Shown one piece after another: positions 16,956 to 26,093 of a stretch of DNA of 64,000 bases. The notes beneath the pieces were generated by a model. That model saw only the letters and a list, made by a program, of their open reading frames with translations, searched no databases and had not been told where the DNA came from. The position numbers were made by a program, and so were the translations under genes. Position 1 is the stretch's first letter. Every line of letters starts with the position of its first letter. The DNA comes from CAYXVF01 sp964468125. GTDB taxonomy: Bacteria; Myxococcota; XYA12-FULL-58-9; CAYXVF01. The DNA is taken from positions 62,001 through 126,000 of the forward strand of contig CAYXVF010000002.1 of assembly GCA_964468125.1 (NCBI GenBank). The letters run 5' to 3'.

Positions 16956-17453
16956 TCAGAAGCGCCGGGGAGGAAGTTGCTGCTGGGCGCGCGAGAGCAA
17001 AGACTCCATGCGCGCGCGCCGGAGATGATCCGGGTCGGATTGTGTCCGTTGATTCTCGATCCGATCGAGGTAGGTCTGCGGAAAACGATGGTAGCGCGCC
17101 CCCATGAGGACGAGCTCGCGATACCAATCGAAGGGCGCAACATCGCGTCCCGACCGAGGGGCGACGTAAGTGACCCCCTGACCCTGCGCTCCGAGATCCA
17201 CCTGCATCGGTTGGTGTGCGGATCCGATCAGCTTCTCGAGGACACGCACGTCAGGCGCCGCTATTTCGTAGACCGCGACGTGCACGGAGGCTGCGGACGG
17301 TTCGAGAGTGCACTTGCCCGATCGATCGGCACCCACGGCGTTGAAGCGCAGAGTCCAGCCGATGAGCTCGGAGGTGCCCACAAAACGCGTGGACTCGATT
17401 TCATCCAGCAACTGAATCGGATGCAAATGCTCGCCATAAGCCACGTAACGCAT
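16956..17453 (-). CDS. Gamma-glutamylcyclotransferase-like protein
   Basis: 165 residues from ATG 17453. The N terminus reads MRYVAYGEHLHP, matching the YxYGSNL phosphate-loop-like opening of gamma-glutamylcyclotransferase (GGCT/ChaC/AIG2-like) folds, followed by IGWTLRFNAVGADRSGKCTL and VHVAVYEI, the usual next strands. The family cleaves gamma-glutamyl amides to 5-oxoproline. Here SN is replaced by EH in the loop, so activity is uncertain. No signal peptide. Confidence 0.7.
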   Translation of the reverse strand: MRYVAYGEHLHPIQLLDEIESTRFVGTSELIGWTLRFNAVGADRSGKCTLEPSAASVHVAVYEIAAPDVRVLEKLIGSAHQPMQVDLGAQGQGVTYVAPRSGRDVAPFDWYRELVLMGARYHRFPQTYLDRIENQRTQSDPDHLRRARMESLLSRAQQQLPPRRF

Positions 17454-17578
17454 GCGCCAAAGACTAGTCCGCTCGCGGCGGTTGCACAACTGCGAGCCCG
17501 CTCGAGGAAACCAACTTGCCGACTGGGGCGTTTGACGATAGCTCGGGGCAACGCGCCCAAAACACTGAGGTCTCATCC

Positions 17579-19633
17579 ATGATCATCCGCCGCATCCTCC
17601 TGCCTGTCGTGCTCACACTTTTCGCCTGTGCGACGAGCACCCCCCGCATCGCTCCTTTGCCGATCGAGGACGCGGAATCCTTCATCGTGTTCATCTCCGG
17701 GAACCGCGCCGGAGAAATGAAAATCGTGCGGGCCGATCGGACCGTCACCGTCGACTTCGGGTACCGAAGCAACGGGCGAGGACCGACCCTGAAGGAAGTC
17801 GTTCGCATCGGCGCCACGGGCATGCCCGAGCTGTGGGCCGTCGAAGGCACCACCACTTTTGGCAACGCGGTCGACGAGCGTTTCGAGGTGAAGGGGGATG
17901 AGGCCACCTGGGTCGACACGACCGGTCAGGGCTCGGCGTCGTTCGCGGAGCCCGCACTCTACCTCGCTCAAACGGGAACGCCCTATTCGGTCTACCTCCA
18001 GGCGCTGACGCTTCTCGGGGCCGAGGGGAGCACGTTGCCAACCCTCCCGGGGGGCAGCGCGCGTCTCGAGGTTTTGGAGGAGCTGACTCTCAGCTCGGCG
18101 ACCGGCCCGGTCGAGGCGACCGCTTACGGGCTGTATGGTCCATCGCTCGACCCAACCTACCTCTTTCTGGACGGCTCCAAGCGGTTTTTGGCTTTCGCGC
18201 TCCCCTCCGCTGCAATCGTGCGCGCCGGGCTCGAAGGCGAAGAGCAGCGGCTTCGTGACTCGGTGACTCGCTACTCCGCGGAGCGGTTCGTGAAGATTCA
18301 GGAGAAGACCGCCCGCAACTACGATGGACCGGTACGAATTAAAAACGTGCGGATCTTCGACCCGGAGACCCTGGCGCTCACCGAGCCCATGTCCGTGGTG
18401 GTCGAGGGCGATCGCATCCGCGCGATCGAGCCTGCGACCACACCCGCTGGCGACGACGAATACGTGGTTGAAGGAAACGGCGGGACCTTGGTCGCCGGCA
18501 TGGTGGAAACTCACGGTCACGTGGATATTTCCGATGCACTGCGCAATCTCGCCTCGGGCGTCACCATCATGAGGGACATGGGCAACAAGAACGATGTGCT
18601 CGCGGACCTCGTGGCGAAGATCGAGTCGGGCACGCTCGCAGGACCGACCATCGTTCGCAGCGGCTTCATCGAGGGAAAGAGCCCCTACAACTCGGACGGT
18701 GGGATTATCGTCACGAACGAAGAAGAAGCGGTGGAGGCGGTACGAACCTACGCGAAGATGGGCGGCTTCTTTCAGATCAAGATCTACAACTCAATGAAGC
18801 CCGAGTGGGTGCCGGCGGTGATCGCAGAGGCAAGAGAACACGGGTTCCGGGTCACCGGTCACGTTCCCGCCTTTAGCAACGCGAACGAGATGATCCGCGC
18901 GGGCTACGATGAAATGACTCACATCAATCAGGTGATGCTCGGCTGGGTCCTGGACGAAGGTGAAGATACGCGCACGCTCCTGCGCCTGACCGCGCTGAAG
19001 CGCTTGCCCGAGCTCGATCTGAGCGGCGCCCCGGTGCAGGAAACACTGAACATGATGGTAGAGCGCAACGTGGCGATGGAGCCGACTCTTTGCATTCACG
19101 AAGCCCTACTTCTGTCGCGCAACGGCGAGACCCGCGCGGGTGTGACGGGCTATGTGGATCACATGCCGGTGGAGTTTCAGCGTGGTGCCAAGCAGGCGCT
19201 GGCGCAGATCGCTGGCCCGGAGGACGACGCGGCCTACCGCGGGGCCTACGACAAGATCATCGATACGCTTCGCATGATGCGTGAGCGCGGAATTTTCTTG
19301 CTCGCCGGAACCGATATGGGTGGTGCATTCGAGCTCCACCGAGAGCTCGAAATCTTCACCGAGCTCGGCTACTCCAAACCAGAGGTGCTCAAGCTCGCTA
19401 CCTATGATGCCACTGAGTATCTTGGCCTGGCGGATGAGCGCGGCTCGATCGAGGTCGGGAAGCGCGCCGACTTCTTCCTCGTAGATGGCGACCCTACCTC
19501 CGACCTCGCGGATCTCAAGAAGATCTCACTGGTCGCAAAAGACGGGACGCTCTACGCACCGAGCGAGATCTACCCGGAGTTTGGCATCGAGCCCTTTACC
19601 GCCGTGCCGGAGGTGCGCTCGCCCAGGCGCTGA
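17579..19633 (+). CDS. Secreted amidohydrolase, probable lipoprotein
   Basis: ATG at 17579 gives 684 residues with a signal ending in LTLFACAT (a lipobox-like LFAC). The N-terminal 260 residues form a beta-rich domain of unknown role. From about 265 there is an amidohydrolase with the composite small barrel (VRIKNVRIFDPETLALTEP) and metal ligands: ETHGHVD (HxH), the lysine-bearing stretch FFQIKIYNS, His in FRVTGHVPAF, His in EMTHINQ, and the late Asp in LLAGTDMGG. The C-terminal GSIEVGKRADFFLVDGDP is typical of imidazolonepropionase/prolidase-like members. The substrate is probably a peptide or cyclic amide in the periplasm; not deducible further. Confidence 0.9.
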   Translation: MIIRRILLPVVLTLFACATSTPRIAPLPIEDAESFIVFISGNRAGEMKIVRADRTVTVDFGYRSNGRGPTLKEVVRIGATGMPELWAVEGTTTFGNAVDERFEVKGDEATWVDTTGQGSASFAEPALYLAQTGTPYSVYLQALTLLGAEGSTLPTLPGGSARLEVLEELTLSSATGPVEATAYGLYGPSLDPTYLFLDGSKRFLAFALPSAAIVRAGLEGEEQRLRDSVTRYSAERFVKIQEKTARNYDGPVRIKNVRIFDPETLALTEPMSVVVEGDRIRAIEPATTPAGDDEYVVEGNGGTLVAGMVETHGHVDISDALRNLASGVTIMRDMGNKNDVLADLVAKIESGTLAGPTIVRSGFIEGKSPYNSDGGIIVTNEEEAVEAVRTYAKMGGFFQIKIYNSMKPEWVPAVIAEAREHGFRVTGHVPAFSNANEMIRAGYDEMTHINQVMLGWVLDEGEDTRTLLRLTALKRLPELDLSGAPVQETLNMMVERNVAMEPTLCIHEALLLSRNGETRAGVTGYVDHMPVEFQRGAKQALAQIAGPEDDAAYRGAYDKIIDTLRMMRERGIFLLAGTDMGGAFELHRELEIFTELGYSKPEVLKLATYDATEYLGLADERGSIEVGKRADFFLVDGDPTSDLADLKKISLVAKDGTLYAPSEIYPEFGIEPFTAVPEVRSPRR

Positions 19634-19648
19634 TTCAGTGCGCGGGTT

Positions 19649-20125
19649 TCAGCCGTGGCGATGTTCGCGCCAGTAGGTGCGGTATTGCGCGACGTCGCGG
19701 TTGGTGATGTTCAGGCGCCGGGCCAATCCGCGCGCGACCGCGCGGTAGAACTCGCGTCCTAAGGCCGGATCGCTCTCGCAGAGGCTGTTGATCGCATCCT
19801 GGGTGATCTTCAGAACCTTCGAGTCTTCCATGGCTCGAATCGTTCCGGTGCGCACGTGGTCCTGAAGCACGAGTCCCATCTCGCCGAAGTAGGAGCCCGT
19901 ACCAAGGGTCGCAACTTCTTCATCGTCGCCGTCGGAGCCCTTCTTCAAGACCTTCACGGTTCCGAGGGCGAGCACGTAGAGATCGGAGCCGGTCTCGCCT
20001 TCGCGAAAGATCTCTGAGTGCGCGGGCAGCGATTCTTCCGTCGCCGCGGCGGCGAGCTTGTGGATGTGCTCCTTCGAGAAATCCGCGAACAGGCTGGTCT
20101 TCGCGAGGGTCTCTTCGTGCGCCAT
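19649..20125 (-). CDS. Stand-alone cyclic-nucleotide-binding domain protein
   Basis: 158 residues starting with ATG 20125 after a GGAGAACGAG ribosome site. One cNMP-binding (CAP-like) beta-roll is visible: LFADFSKEHIHKLAAA, FREGETGSDLYVLALGTVKV, then the phosphate-binding cassette GSYFGEMGLVLQDHVRTGT, which keeps the Gly-Glu pair and Arg-Thr. The C terminus is a helical tail without a helix-turn-helix, so it is not a transcription factor on its own; it may sense a nucleotide and bind another protein. The window holds a second such protein at 45977. Confidence 0.85.
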   Translation of the reverse strand: MAHEETLAKTSLFADFSKEHIHKLAAAATEESLPAHSEIFREGETGSDLYVLALGTVKVLKKGSDGDDEEVATLGTGSYFGEMGLVLQDHVRTGTIRAMEDSKVLKITQDAINSLCESDPALGREFYRAVARGLARRLNITNRDVAQYRTYWREHRHG

Positions 20126-20291
20126 GGTTCTCGTTCTCCTTTTTCTGCCCTTTATCAGCTCCCGGCACGCGTCTCCACCGCTCCGGTGAAGCCACCCACT
20201 TTTTTCTACTCGTCGCGCAACTTCTCACACGAAGACCGGTTGTGGTCATGGAGCAGGAACGGCGCTCCAACGCCACAACGAGGAGAGAGAG

Positions 20292-20657
20292 ATGACGAAC
20301 ATTCCAGGATTTTTGCGCAACGCTAGCGCAGAAGCTCATCCAAACGCCCACGCGGCCGTGCAAGGAGGAGTTGAGCGACGCGGGGAGCAGCTCGCGCGCA
20401 AGGCAGAGCGCAACGCGTTTGCTCTGCAGCTCAATCAGAAGCTGCAGGAGTCGGGGAAGCTCACTGACGCGCAGTCGGCGCGGGCCGAGGCGAGGGAAGC
20501 AGCGCGTACGGAACGCGCGGAGAATCTCGACGCGCGGGCGGAGCGCAACCAGTTCATCCAGGACGAAATGGCCGCGGGAAGTAGCCTCGCGTCTGCTCGG
20601 GCGAGCTGGCGGCAGCAGAATCTGAATCCGCCGGTTCCGCCCGCGACGGAGATCTGA
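20292..20657 (+). CDS. Small helical charged protein, unknown
   Basis: 121 residues from ATG 20292 with a very good GAGGAGAGAGAG ribosome site. The composition is Ala/Arg/Glu/Gln-rich with heptad-like spacing (QLARKAERNAFALQLNQKLQ), and it ends in a Pro-rich tail (NPPVPPATEI). No signal, no membrane segment, no family recognised. It is divergent from the cNMP-binding gene, sharing a 166-bp intergenic region. Confidence 0.65.
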   Translation: MTNIPGFLRNASAEAHPNAHAAVQGGVERRGEQLARKAERNAFALQLNQKLQESGKLTDAQSARAEAREAARTERAENLDARAERNQFIQDEMAAGSSLASARASWRQQNLNPPVPPATEI

Positions 20658-20761
20658 GGCGACTCTTTCCGGTAAGCTCGTGAGACCGACTGTCTGACGC
20701 GCTGACCGGAGCCATTTTTGAGCTGGCGCGAGGTGTCGAGCCGAGGATAAACGTCGAGGGC

Positions 20762-21781
20762 ATGGTGGTGCTTTCGACCCTTCTCCTCGTGCTCAACACT
20801 GCGGACCCGTCGAGCGCAACGGAGTCGCAAGAGAGTCCGGAAGAGAGCGCGCTCGACACCTGGGACGAAAGCGATTCCGACGCCGCGAAAACGGAAGAGC
20901 CTTCCCTACGCCGCGTGCTGCGCCTCACTTCCGGTGCGGATTTTCTGTCGCTCTCGGTGGCGAGTGAGGTGGGCAATCAACTCGAGCTCGACTACCAACC
21001 GAACAGCGCTCTCACCGTCGGCGCTCAAGTGGGCTATGGGCCCTTCACTGTCTTTGGATGGATCAACGCGGGCTCTCTCGACGACGAGGTGACCTTCGGC
21101 AAGACCCGCGCCTTTGACCTCGCCGCCGCCTGGACGCAGCACCTCGGCGACAACGAGCTGAACCTGTTCGCCGAGTATCGCCGCTACAAAGGGTTCTATC
21201 TCGCCAACACCGGCGACCTGTTTGTTGGGGGAAGCAATGACTTCCCGGTCGTGCGTGGAGACATTGCCTCCACCGCGGCAACTGTGAGTGGCACCTATTT
21301 CTTCAGCGAAGATTTTTCCTACGCGAGGGCCTTTTACGACGCGACTCCGGGGCGAAAGAGCGCCGGAAGCTGGGTGGTGCGCGTCACCACGGGATTCATG
21401 GGTTTTTCCGCCGCCGCGCCGATCGTGCCTCCCGCGCTCGCGCCTGCCTTTGGACGGTCGAGCCTCGTTTCCAGCTCCAATGCACTCTTCATCGCGGCGT
21501 CCGGGGGCTATGCCTACGACTGGGTTCGCGAAAGTGGGTTCTACCTGACGGGAATGATTCTCGGAGGCTGGTCCTTGGGCTATCGCCTGCAAACCGAAGG
21601 TGAGCCGAATGGCTTCAGCGACGCGCCGTCGGCGAGCGCGGCGATCGCCACCGGTTGGGCGGGAGAGCGCTTCTCGGGCGGCCTGACCGGTGAAGGCATT
21701 CTCGACGCGATCGGCCTGCGAGACATGGACGTCGGCCTCCAGCGGATCGCCGTCACCCTGTTTTTCGAGATCAAGCTCTAG
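20762..21781 (+). CDS. Outer-membrane protein, possibly DUF4421-like
   Basis: 339 residues. A short hydrophobic start (VVLSTLLLVLNTA) serves as signal, then an acidic linker, then alternating beta segments such as LTVGAQVGYGPFTVFGWI, LNLFAEYRRYKGFYLAN and GSWVVRVTTGFMGFSAAAP, ending VTLFFEIKL. The order of strands and the YRRYKGFYL motif resemble the DUF4421 group of envelope proteins, which is a guess from memory. A beta-barrel or lipid-binding barrel in the outer membrane is likely. Confidence 0.65.
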   Translation: MVVLSTLLLVLNTADPSSATESQESPEESALDTWDESDSDAAKTEEPSLRRVLRLTSGADFLSLSVASEVGNQLELDYQPNSALTVGAQVGYGPFTVFGWINAGSLDDEVTFGKTRAFDLAAAWTQHLGDNELNLFAEYRRYKGFYLANTGDLFVGGSNDFPVVRGDIASTAATVSGTYFFSEDFSYARAFYDATPGRKSAGSWVVRVTTGFMGFSAAAPIVPPALAPAFGRSSLVSSSNALFIAASGGYAYDWVRESGFYLTGMILGGWSLGYRLQTEGEPNGFSDAPSASAAIATGWAGERFSGGLTGEGILDAIGLRDMDVGLQRIAVTLFFEIKL

Positions 21782-21855
21782 CTCAGACCCATCTCACGCG
21801 TGGCAGCGGCTCGGGAGGACTTGAGAACGACTGTCGCTCCGCACTATGGGGCCGC

Positions 21856-23190
21856 ATGGTAAAAACATCGCTGTTCTGTCGGACCGGACTCGCCGCCGCC
21901 ATCGTCGTTCTCGTCGCCTGCTCCGCGAGCGCTTCTCCGAAGGTGAATGCCGCAGCGCAGAAAGAATACGACAACGGATTGGACGCGCTTTTCGTGCATT
22001 TCCACTCGAACCCTGAGCTTTCCTTCGTGGAGACGAAGACCGCGGCCCGCATCGCGAAGGAGCTGCGCGCGGTGGGTTTCGAGGTCACCGAGGGCGTCGG
22101 CCGGACGGGGCTCGTCGCGACGATGAAGAACGGCAAGGGCCCGACGGTCATGATGCGGGCGGACATGGACGGTCTCCCGGTGAAGGAAGAATCTGGTCTG
22201 CCTTACGCCTCAAAGGCCACGCAGGTGAACGCCGAGGGCGCCGAATACCCGGTGATGCACGCCTGCGGTCACGACGTTCACATCACCTCTCTCGTCGGCA
22301 CCGCTCGATTGATGAGCGAGATGAAATCCCAATGGTCCGGGACACTCATGCTCGTCGCCCAACCTGCCGAAGAGTGGAAGGAGTCCGGGGCGAAAGCGAT
22401 GCGCGACGATCGGATCTGGGAGCGGTTCGGAAAACCTGACTATGCGCTCGCCTTTCACGTCGCGGCGGACATCGAGGCGGGCAAGATCTTCGCCGCTCGG
22501 GAAGCGGCCTATTCGGCGGTCGACAGTGTCGACGTGATCGTGCCCGGGATCGGGGCTCATGGCGCCTCTCCGCATCGGGGCAAAGACCCGGTTGTGATCG
22601 CCTCTCAAATCGTCGTCAGTCTGCAGACCCTCGTGTCACGGGAGCTCTCGCCCCGCGAGCCCGGAGTGGTGACCGTGGGGGTCTTTCGAGCCGGGACAAA
22701 GCGCAACGTGATCGGCGAAGAGGCTCGTCTCGAGCTCACCGTTCGCTCGGACAATGATGAGACGCGCAAGAAGCTCTTGGATGGCATCGAACGGATCGCC
22801 GTGAACGTGGGGCGGGCCGCGGGCCTGCCGGAGGATTCGCTGCCGCGCATGGAGCTCCGCGGCACCCTGCCCGTCACCCGAAACGACCCGCTCTTGGTGG
22901 ACCGAATCCGGCGGGCGTGGGAGGTCAGCCTGGGCTCGAGCGCGCTCGTCGACTACGAGCGCAAAGGGATGGGGGGCGAGGACTTTCCCTACTTCACCAA
23001 AGACCCCTACATCCCGAGCGTCTACTTCCAGGTGGGCGGAACGGCTCGGGAGTGGTTCGAAGCCGCTCGCAACGGCGGCCCGGCGGTGGCATCGCACCAT
23101 TCACCGCGGTTCAAGATCTCACCAGAGCCCGCGGTGAAGAGCGGAGTTGCGGCGAGCGTTGTGGCATTGTTGGAGCTTCTGTCGCGTTGA
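21856..23190 (+). CDS. M20D-family metallo-aminoacylase/peptidase, secreted
   Basis: 444 residues with a lipoprotein-like signal (AAAIVVLVACSAS, lipobox LVAC). Metal-site motifs of the M20D (hippurate hydrolase/IAA-amino-acid hydrolase-like) family are complete: MMRADMDGLPVKE, HACGHDVHITS, PAEEWKESGAKAM (catalytic Glu pair), the dimerisation-domain His in GAHGASPHRGKDP, and GGEDFPYF near the C terminus. The family hydrolyses N-acyl amino acids with two Zn/Mn ions. Export to the envelope fits a role in using peptides or acyl amino acids outside the cell. The next gene follows after 21 bases. Confidence 0.92.
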   Translation: MVKTSLFCRTGLAAAIVVLVACSASASPKVNAAAQKEYDNGLDALFVHFHSNPELSFVETKTAARIAKELRAVGFEVTEGVGRTGLVATMKNGKGPTVMMRADMDGLPVKEESGLPYASKATQVNAEGAEYPVMHACGHDVHITSLVGTARLMSEMKSQWSGTLMLVAQPAEEWKESGAKAMRDDRIWERFGKPDYALAFHVAADIEAGKIFAAREAAYSAVDSVDVIVPGIGAHGASPHRGKDPVVIASQIVVSLQTLVSRELSPREPGVVTVGVFRAGTKRNVIGEEARLELTVRSDNDETRKKLLDGIERIAVNVGRAAGLPEDSLPRMELRGTLPVTRNDPLLVDRIRRAWEVSLGSSALVDYERKGMGGEDFPYFTKDPYIPSVYFQVGGTAREWFEAARNGGPAVASHHSPRFKISPEPAVKSGVAASVVALLELLSR

Positions 23191-23211
23191 CGGCTCCGGG
23201 GAGGAAACAAA

Positions 23212-23760
23212 ATGAATGGTCTGCTCACGAAACTCGGCCTCGGCGTTCTCGGCCTCTTCGTCCTGATTCAGCTCGTGCCCTACGGTCGAGCGCACGAAAA
23301 CCCGCCCGTCACCGGCGAGCCCGAGTGGGACTCTCCGGAGACCGAGGCGTTGTTCAAACGGACCTGCGCCGACTGTCATTCGCACGAGACTCGGTGGCCC
23401 TGGTACGCGTCGATCGCACCCGCCTCCTGGCTCGTCACTCAACACGTGACCGAGGGACGTGAGCACTTCAACGTCTCAGCCTGGGGCACACAGGAGCACA
23501 ACGAAGGAGAAGAAGCCGCCGAAGAGCTCGAGCACGGTGAGATGCCGATCAGAGGGTACACGATGATGCACCCGGAGGCGGCGCTGAGCGGCGCGGAGCG
23601 CGCGAAGCTCATCGCGGGTTTGATCGCGACCTTCGGCGAGGAGCACCACGAAGGCGAGCAAGAAGAGACGCACGGCGGTGGGGCTGAGGCTCACGGGGAG
23701 GATGAAGACGAGGAGTCCGCGCCCGAGGCTGTTGAGGCCGTTGGCGCAGAGGCCGGTTGA
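23212..23760 (+). CDS. Membrane-anchored haem-binding domain protein
   Basis: 182 residues with an N-terminal membrane anchor (LGLGVLGLFVLIQLVP) followed by a c-type haem motif in TCADCHSHETRWPWY (CxxCH) and SIAPASWLVTQHVTEGREHFNVS, which matches the haem_bd (PF14376-like) domain of periplasmic monohaem proteins. A Met in EMPIRGYTMMHPEA is a possible distal ligand. The C-terminal 45 residues are an acidic His/Glu-rich tail (EEHHEGEQEETHGGG) that could bind metal. It is encoded between an M20 peptidase and an Fnr-like regulator on the other strand. Confidence 0.88.
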   Translation: MNGLLTKLGLGVLGLFVLIQLVPYGRAHENPPVTGEPEWDSPETEALFKRTCADCHSHETRWPWYASIAPASWLVTQHVTEGREHFNVSAWGTQEHNEGEEAAEELEHGEMPIRGYTMMHPEAALSGAERAKLIAGLIATFGEEHHEGEQEETHGGGAEAHGEDEDEESAPEAVEAVGAEAG

Positions 23761-23767
23761 GCGGAGC

Positions 23768-24493
23768 TCAGACGAGCAGCTCGACCTCGTCGAGAAGCAG
23801 GTCGAGATCCCGGACCCGAACCGTCCGCCCCTGGAACTCGGCGACATCGTCCGTTTCCAGTTTCTTGATGGTTCGGGCGACGGTCTCCGGGCGAGTGCCC
23901 AAATGCTCGGCGAGCTCGCGTCGCGAATAGGGAAGATCCCAGATCAGGTTGCCTTCGTCATCTACGCGGGCGTAGCGCTCTTTGAGACTCAAGAGGAGCT
24001 GAGCCAGACGCGGCCGGACGCTCAGTGTTGCAAGCTGGAATCGTTCGTTCTCTGCGCTGCCGAGCTCGCGGGCGATGTGACCGAGGAAGCGCTGGCCAAT
24101 GCGGGGGTTCGCGTCGAGAAGAGCATCGACCGTGTGCCGATCGACGAAGCAGATGCGGGCACTGGACAGCACTTCCGCGCTCGCGCCGTAGGTACCGCCA
24201 GAAAAGTACGCACGATAGCCCAGCGTTTCGCCGGCTTGAACCATGCGGAGAATAACCGTGTTGCCCGCCCTATCCGTCTTGCGGAGGATCACGGTGCCCG
24301 ACTGGATACAGTAGATCCCGAGGCATGGATTCCCCTCGTAGAAGATCATTTGCCCCGGCGAATACTCGTTGGTGACCTTGGCTGCGTTCAAGGTGGATAG
24401 ACCCGATTCATCGAGCTCGCACCATTCGCAGGTCTCGCGAGTCTTGCAGGTGGGGCACGCGATCGGCATCTCCGCTTCGCCCCGTCGCACCAT
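23768..24493 (-). CDS. Fnr/Crp-family regulator with an iron-sulfur-type cysteine cluster
   Basis: 241 residues; ATG 24493 has a GGGGAGGAAAAG ribosome site. The N terminus carries Cys13, 16, 22 and 25 (CPTCKTRETCEWC); the spacing C-x2-C-x5-C equals that of E. coli FNR, and Cys115 (SSARICFVD) sits where the fourth FNR ligand is, so an oxygen- or NO-sensitive Fe-S cluster is likely. The middle is a cNMP-type beta-roll, the C terminus a winged helix with recognition helix RPETVARTIKKL. The Glu and Arg of the FNR box-reading E-x-x-S-R are kept and Ser is replaced by Ala. Ends 7 bases from the stop of the haem protein. Confidence 0.9.
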   Translation of the reverse strand: MVRRGEAEMPIACPTCKTRETCEWCELDESGLSTLNAAKVTNEYSPGQMIFYEGNPCLGIYCIQSGTVILRKTDRAGNTVILRMVQAGETLGYRAYFSGGTYGASAEVLSSARICFVDRHTVDALLDANPRIGQRFLGHIARELGSAENERFQLATLSVRPRLAQLLLSLKERYARVDDEGNLIWDLPYSRRELAEHLGTRPETVARTIKKLETDDVAEFQGRTVRVRDLDLLLDEVELLV

Positions 24494-24581
24494 GCTTTTC
24501 CTCCCCTGTGTCCAACTCAGGCTCCCCGCACTATTGTCCTGTCACGGGGAAAAATTAAGAGGCAAAAGAACGAATTGTCGA

Positions 24582-24596
24582 CGCGATGATCTCGCG
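24582..24596. promoter_or_regulatory. Small inverted repeat between fnr-like gene and amidohydrolase
   Basis: CGCGA (24582-24586) and TCGCG (24592-24596) are inverse copies around TGATC, in the AT-richer divergent intergenic region (24494-24617). Upstream lies TTGTCG (24575-24580), a poor -35 match. An operator is possible but the repeat is short. Confidence 0.25.
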
Positions 24597-24617
24597 ATAA
24601 CTATTTACTAAGCACTC

Positions 24618-26018
24618 ATGCTCGCTCTCTACTCTGACCGTGTAGTCCTTGGGGACGGTGTTCAAACGCCATTGAATGTTCGCGGCGCGGAGCTGTGGAT
24701 CGAAAACGCCGTGATTCGCGCGGTGCGTCCGGTTGAACGCGTGGACTGGGTTCCGACGGAGAATTGCCTCGATTTCGGCGATTTCGTGGTCTGCCCGGCT
24801 TTCGTGAACGCCCATACGCACGTTGCGCTGAACGCATTCCGCGGTCTCACCCAGGCGTCGAACCTACGCGGCAACATGGTCGAGAACCTGTTCTATCGCC
24901 TCGAAGAGCACCTGACCCCGGAGGACGTTCGATCCTTCGCGCGAATGGGGGCACACGAGTGCTTAGACAACGGTGTGGGTCTGATTTGGGATCATTACTA
25001 CGGAGGGACCGAGCTCGCCCGAGCGATCGTCGACGTGGGTCTCGCCGCGGTGGTTGCACCAACACTTCAGGACGTCTCGGGCCCAGGTGTGGGCCAGCTC
25101 GAAGCAGGCCTCGAGGCCACTGAAAGTCTCGATGCTGACGACTGGGCGGAGCGGGGGGTCTGGCCTGCCCTGGGGCCACACGCGACCGACACGGTGAGTC
25201 CCGAGCTCTGGACCCGCGTCGCCGAGCTCGCGAGGCAACGGGACTGGGTCGTTCACGCCCACGTTGCGCAATCGGTGGAAGAGCACGAACGTGCTCTCGA
25301 ACGGCACGGCTGTTCTCCAGTGGAGCTTCTCGAGCGCAGCGGCGTTTTGGATGCGAGCGGCGTGTTCGTACACGGCATCTACATGAGCGACGCGGATCTC
25401 GCGCGATTGAACGGCCAGCGACACACGCTCGGATTCTGCCCACTGTCGCAGGTGCAATTTTGCTTCCCCGCCTACGTGCCCGGTTGGAGTAGAGCCGGAC
25501 TTCCGTGGTTTGTTGCCACTGATTGTGCACCTACGAACGACGCGATGAACGTGCAGCGCGAGCTGCCGCTGGTCGCCGCGATGCGGTCCTTTGAGACCAC
25601 GAGCTCGCCCGAGTACTCGAGCTTCAGGACCCGGGGGGACCTCTCATCGGCGCGTGCACTGGACGAGGCGCGAGTCGCCGCTCTCGACGCCGCGGGGTCC
25701 TTCAGTGACCCTCAGTTTCTTCTGTCTCGGGTCTGGTCGATCCCCGGGCGACTTCACCCGAGCATGCGGGCGGGGGTGATCGAAGCGGGAGCGCTCGCGA
25801 ATCTCCTGGTGTTGGACCCGAACCACCCATCCTTCTGGCCGCAACTCGGGGTGTTGCGGACTCTTGCTTTGGGGGACACGCGCGGGGCGATTCATCGCCT
25901 AATGGTGCGCGGCCAATGGATCAAGGCCCCGGAGGAGCGGGCCGGGGAGCGCCGGGAGCACGCCCGGGAAGCGCAGGAACGGCTCGAAGCTCACCTGCGC
26001 GCATTGAATCTACTCTGA
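24618..26018 (+). CDS. Amidohydrolase of the chlorohydrolase/TRZ-ATZ type
   Basis: 466 residues without a signal peptide, so cytoplasmic. The barrel shows metal ligands FVNAHTHVALN (HxH), His in WVVHAHVAQSVEEHE, His in VFVHGIYMS and the catalytic Asp in FVATDCAPTND; the N- and C-terminal strands form the small beta domain (GVIEAGALANLLVLDPN). This order matches aminohydrolases related to SsnA, guanine/cytosine deaminase and TrzN. The enzyme probably hydrolyses an amine or amidine on a ring; the exact substrate is not clear. The C-terminal tail is a charged helix (ERAGERREHAREAQ). Confidence 0.88.
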   Translation: MLALYSDRVVLGDGVQTPLNVRGAELWIENAVIRAVRPVERVDWVPTENCLDFGDFVVCPAFVNAHTHVALNAFRGLTQASNLRGNMVENLFYRLEEHLTPEDVRSFARMGAHECLDNGVGLIWDHYYGGTELARAIVDVGLAAVVAPTLQDVSGPGVGQLEAGLEATESLDADDWAERGVWPALGPHATDTVSPELWTRVAELARQRDWVVHAHVAQSVEEHERALERHGCSPVELLERSGVLDASGVFVHGIYMSDADLARLNGQRHTLGFCPLSQVQFCFPAYVPGWSRAGLPWFVATDCAPTNDAMNVQRELPLVAAMRSFETTSSPEYSSFRTRGDLSSARALDEARVAALDAAGSFSDPQFLLSRVWSIPGRLHPSMRAGVIEAGALANLLVLDPNHPSFWPQLGVLRTLALGDTRGAIHRLMVRGQWIKAPEERAGERREHAREAQERLEAHLRALNLL

Positions 26019-26093
26019 GCGCTTCTTCGCTTGCGCTGCGCTTTCGATGTATCACTTTCCTTGCGAACGGCTTCGCACCGCAGGAGGTAATTC

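Noticed and set aside
24494..24617. FNR box in the divergent region next to the Fnr-like gene
   Set aside because: No TTGAT-N4-ATCAA-like sequence is present; only a short CGCGA inverted repeat.
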